This document shows, one piece after another, positions 31,695 through 32,068 of a stretch of DNA of 32,068 nucleotides (the first letter of the stretch is position 1; each line of letters opens with the position of its first letter). Source of the DNA: Candidatus Rokuibacteriota bacterium (lineage in GTDB: Bacteria; Methylomirabilota; Methylomirabilia; Rokubacteriales; CSP1-6); NCBI GenBank assembly GCA_003221655.1, contig QHSV01000027.1, positions 1 through 32,068 on the forward strand, written 5' to 3'. The notes below the pieces were generated by a model. It saw only the letters and a program-made list of their open reading frames with translations. It did not search any database and was not told where the DNA came from. Both the position numbers and the translations under genes were made by a program.

Positions 31695-31883
31695 TCACCC
31701 CACATACCGCAGGGGTACCCGCACCCACGCTTTACATCGCGGGCACTTGGCCGTCACGCGGCCCGTCGGCGGGTCGACCTTCAGGATCGCGTTATGGATC
31801 ACTACCTCGTTCTGGAGCTTCACAACCACCTTCGCCTCGCACACCGGGCAACGCAAGGCCGGCTCTTGGACGTGAGTGCTCAT
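31695..31883 (-). CDS. Small Com-like zinc ribbon protein
   Basis: The 62-residue protein starts at ATG 31883 (GGAGACGGG upstream; an in-frame ATG at 31913 lies across the -10 and is unlikely). Cys12/Cys15 in RCPVCEAKVVV and Cys47/Cys50 in KCPRCKAWVRVPL form a CxxC-CxxC zinc ribbon, resembling the phage Mu Com translational regulator group. Between them lies a beta hairpin-like region. It is the first gene after a strong promoter and precedes nirA, separated by a hairpin. A nucleic-acid-binding regulatory role is possible. No phage gene is near. Confidence 0.75.
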   Translation of the reverse strand: MSTHVQEPALRCPVCEAKVVVKLQNEVVIHNAILKVDPPTGRVTAKCPRCKAWVRVPLRYVG

Positions 31884-31902
31884 CCCGTCTCCGATGGCAT
31901 GC

Positions 31903-31932
31903 AAAATACCCATTCTCGATCGAGATTGTCAA
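31903..31932 (-). promoter_or_regulatory. Strong sigma-70-like promoter of the zinc ribbon/nirA operon
   Basis: Minus strand: TTGACA (31932-31927), an 18 nt spacer, then TATTTT (31908-31903), about 20 nt before ATG 31883. The -35 is perfect. Expected start of transcription is near 31896, giving a short leader. Confidence 0.7.
31914..31925. promoter_or_regulatory. Perfect 12 bp palindrome between -35 and -10, likely operator
   Basis: TCTCGATCGAGA is its own reverse complement and lies centrally in the spacer of the promoter at 31903-31932. A repressor bound here would block RNA polymerase. The protein is not identified. Confidence 0.5.
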
Positions 31933-32034
31933 GAGGGGGCTGATTCTCTCATAGGATCAGGGCTTGGCGGTGCCCACGCGGGCCGTGATAACGTTCCCGA
32001 GCCGTCCAGCGGCCGCGCCCAGGGAGGGCTCACC

Positions 32035-32068
32035 ATGGCGAAGAGCGTTTACGACGAGGCGTACGCAC
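32035..32068 (+). CDS. Start of an unidentified gene (truncated by window end)
   Basis: ATG 32035 follows GGGAGGG by 7 nt and reads MAKSVYDEAYA to the window edge. Eleven residues are too few to assign. The gene is divergent from the zinc ribbon/nirA operon, with a 102 bp spacer between the -35 of that promoter and this start. Confidence 0.5.
   Translation, partial: MAKSVYDEAYA

Noticed and set aside
1-32068. CRISPR arrays, tRNA or rRNA genes, insertion sequences, prophage
   Set aside because: No regularly spaced direct repeats, tRNA-like cloverleaf, rRNA segment, transposase or integrase was recognised; the Com-like zinc ribbon alone is not evidence of a prophage.

Overview
The window is a very GC-rich, tightly packed bacterial chromosome segment with third-position G/C codon bias, many GTG starts and many 1-35 nt gene overlaps. 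It has no rRNA, tRNA, CRISPR array, integrase or transposase that I can see. The gene set (Ku/LigD repair, a 2-oxoacid dehydrogenase complex, methanethiol oxidase, LLM and F420/FMN-type oxidoreductases, a siroheme reductase) fits an aerobic or facultative soil or subsurface bacterium. Candidatus Rokubacteria/Methylomirabilota is my best guess. It rests on general gene flavour rather than a marker gene and is only weakly supported.

Layout. 1-2260: a truncated LysR regulator (minus), divergent from an N-acetyltransferase and a class III aminotransferase, with a palindromic operator inside the lysR promoter. 2302-7050: an NHEJ locus, with ligD (minus) coupled to a CPBP membrane protease and divergent from ku. 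ligD carries an apparent deletion plus frameshift in the ligase OB fold and a 165 bp palindromic insert before the polymerase domain. 7091-12920: a 2-oxoacid (probably pyruvate) dehydrogenase operon E1alpha-E1beta-E2-methyltransferase-E3; the E2 interdomain linker holds a second palindromic insert. 12925-16372: a class III phosphodiesterase (minus) divergent from an MFS transporter, then pyroglutamyl peptidase and a HAD hydrolase. 16369-16937: a small Cys-rich ORF (minus) and an intergenic stretch with two inverted repeats.

16938-22803: a plus-strand run of an enolase-superfamily enzyme, a MurA homologue with Asp in place of the catalytic Cys, then a sulfur module: exported SBP56/methanethiol oxidase, SCO1/SenC copper protein, mercaptopyruvate-type sulfurtransferase, an 18-codon ORF and a PPOX flavin/F420 protein. 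22858-23240 is the wreck of an Acg-type nitroreductase gene. 23275-27331 (minus) is a fully overlapping four-gene operon: acyl-CoA synthetase, LLM flavin oxidoreductase, exported NHL-repeat protein, VOC protein. 27438-31932 (minus) is a siroheme and nitrite/sulfite reductase operon: a palindrome-containing promoter, a Com-like zinc ribbon protein, a terminator/attenuator-like hairpin, a NirA-type reductase missing one iron-sulfur cysteine, precorrin-2 dehydrogenase, uroporphyrinogen-III methyltransferase, and a coupled ATP-grasp ligase of unknown role. A new plus-strand gene begins at 32035 and runs off the window.

The observations most worth following are the ATP-grasp enzyme tied to siroheme synthesis, the lost cluster cysteine in the reductase, the palindromic inserts that fall in protein linkers, and the broken ligD.
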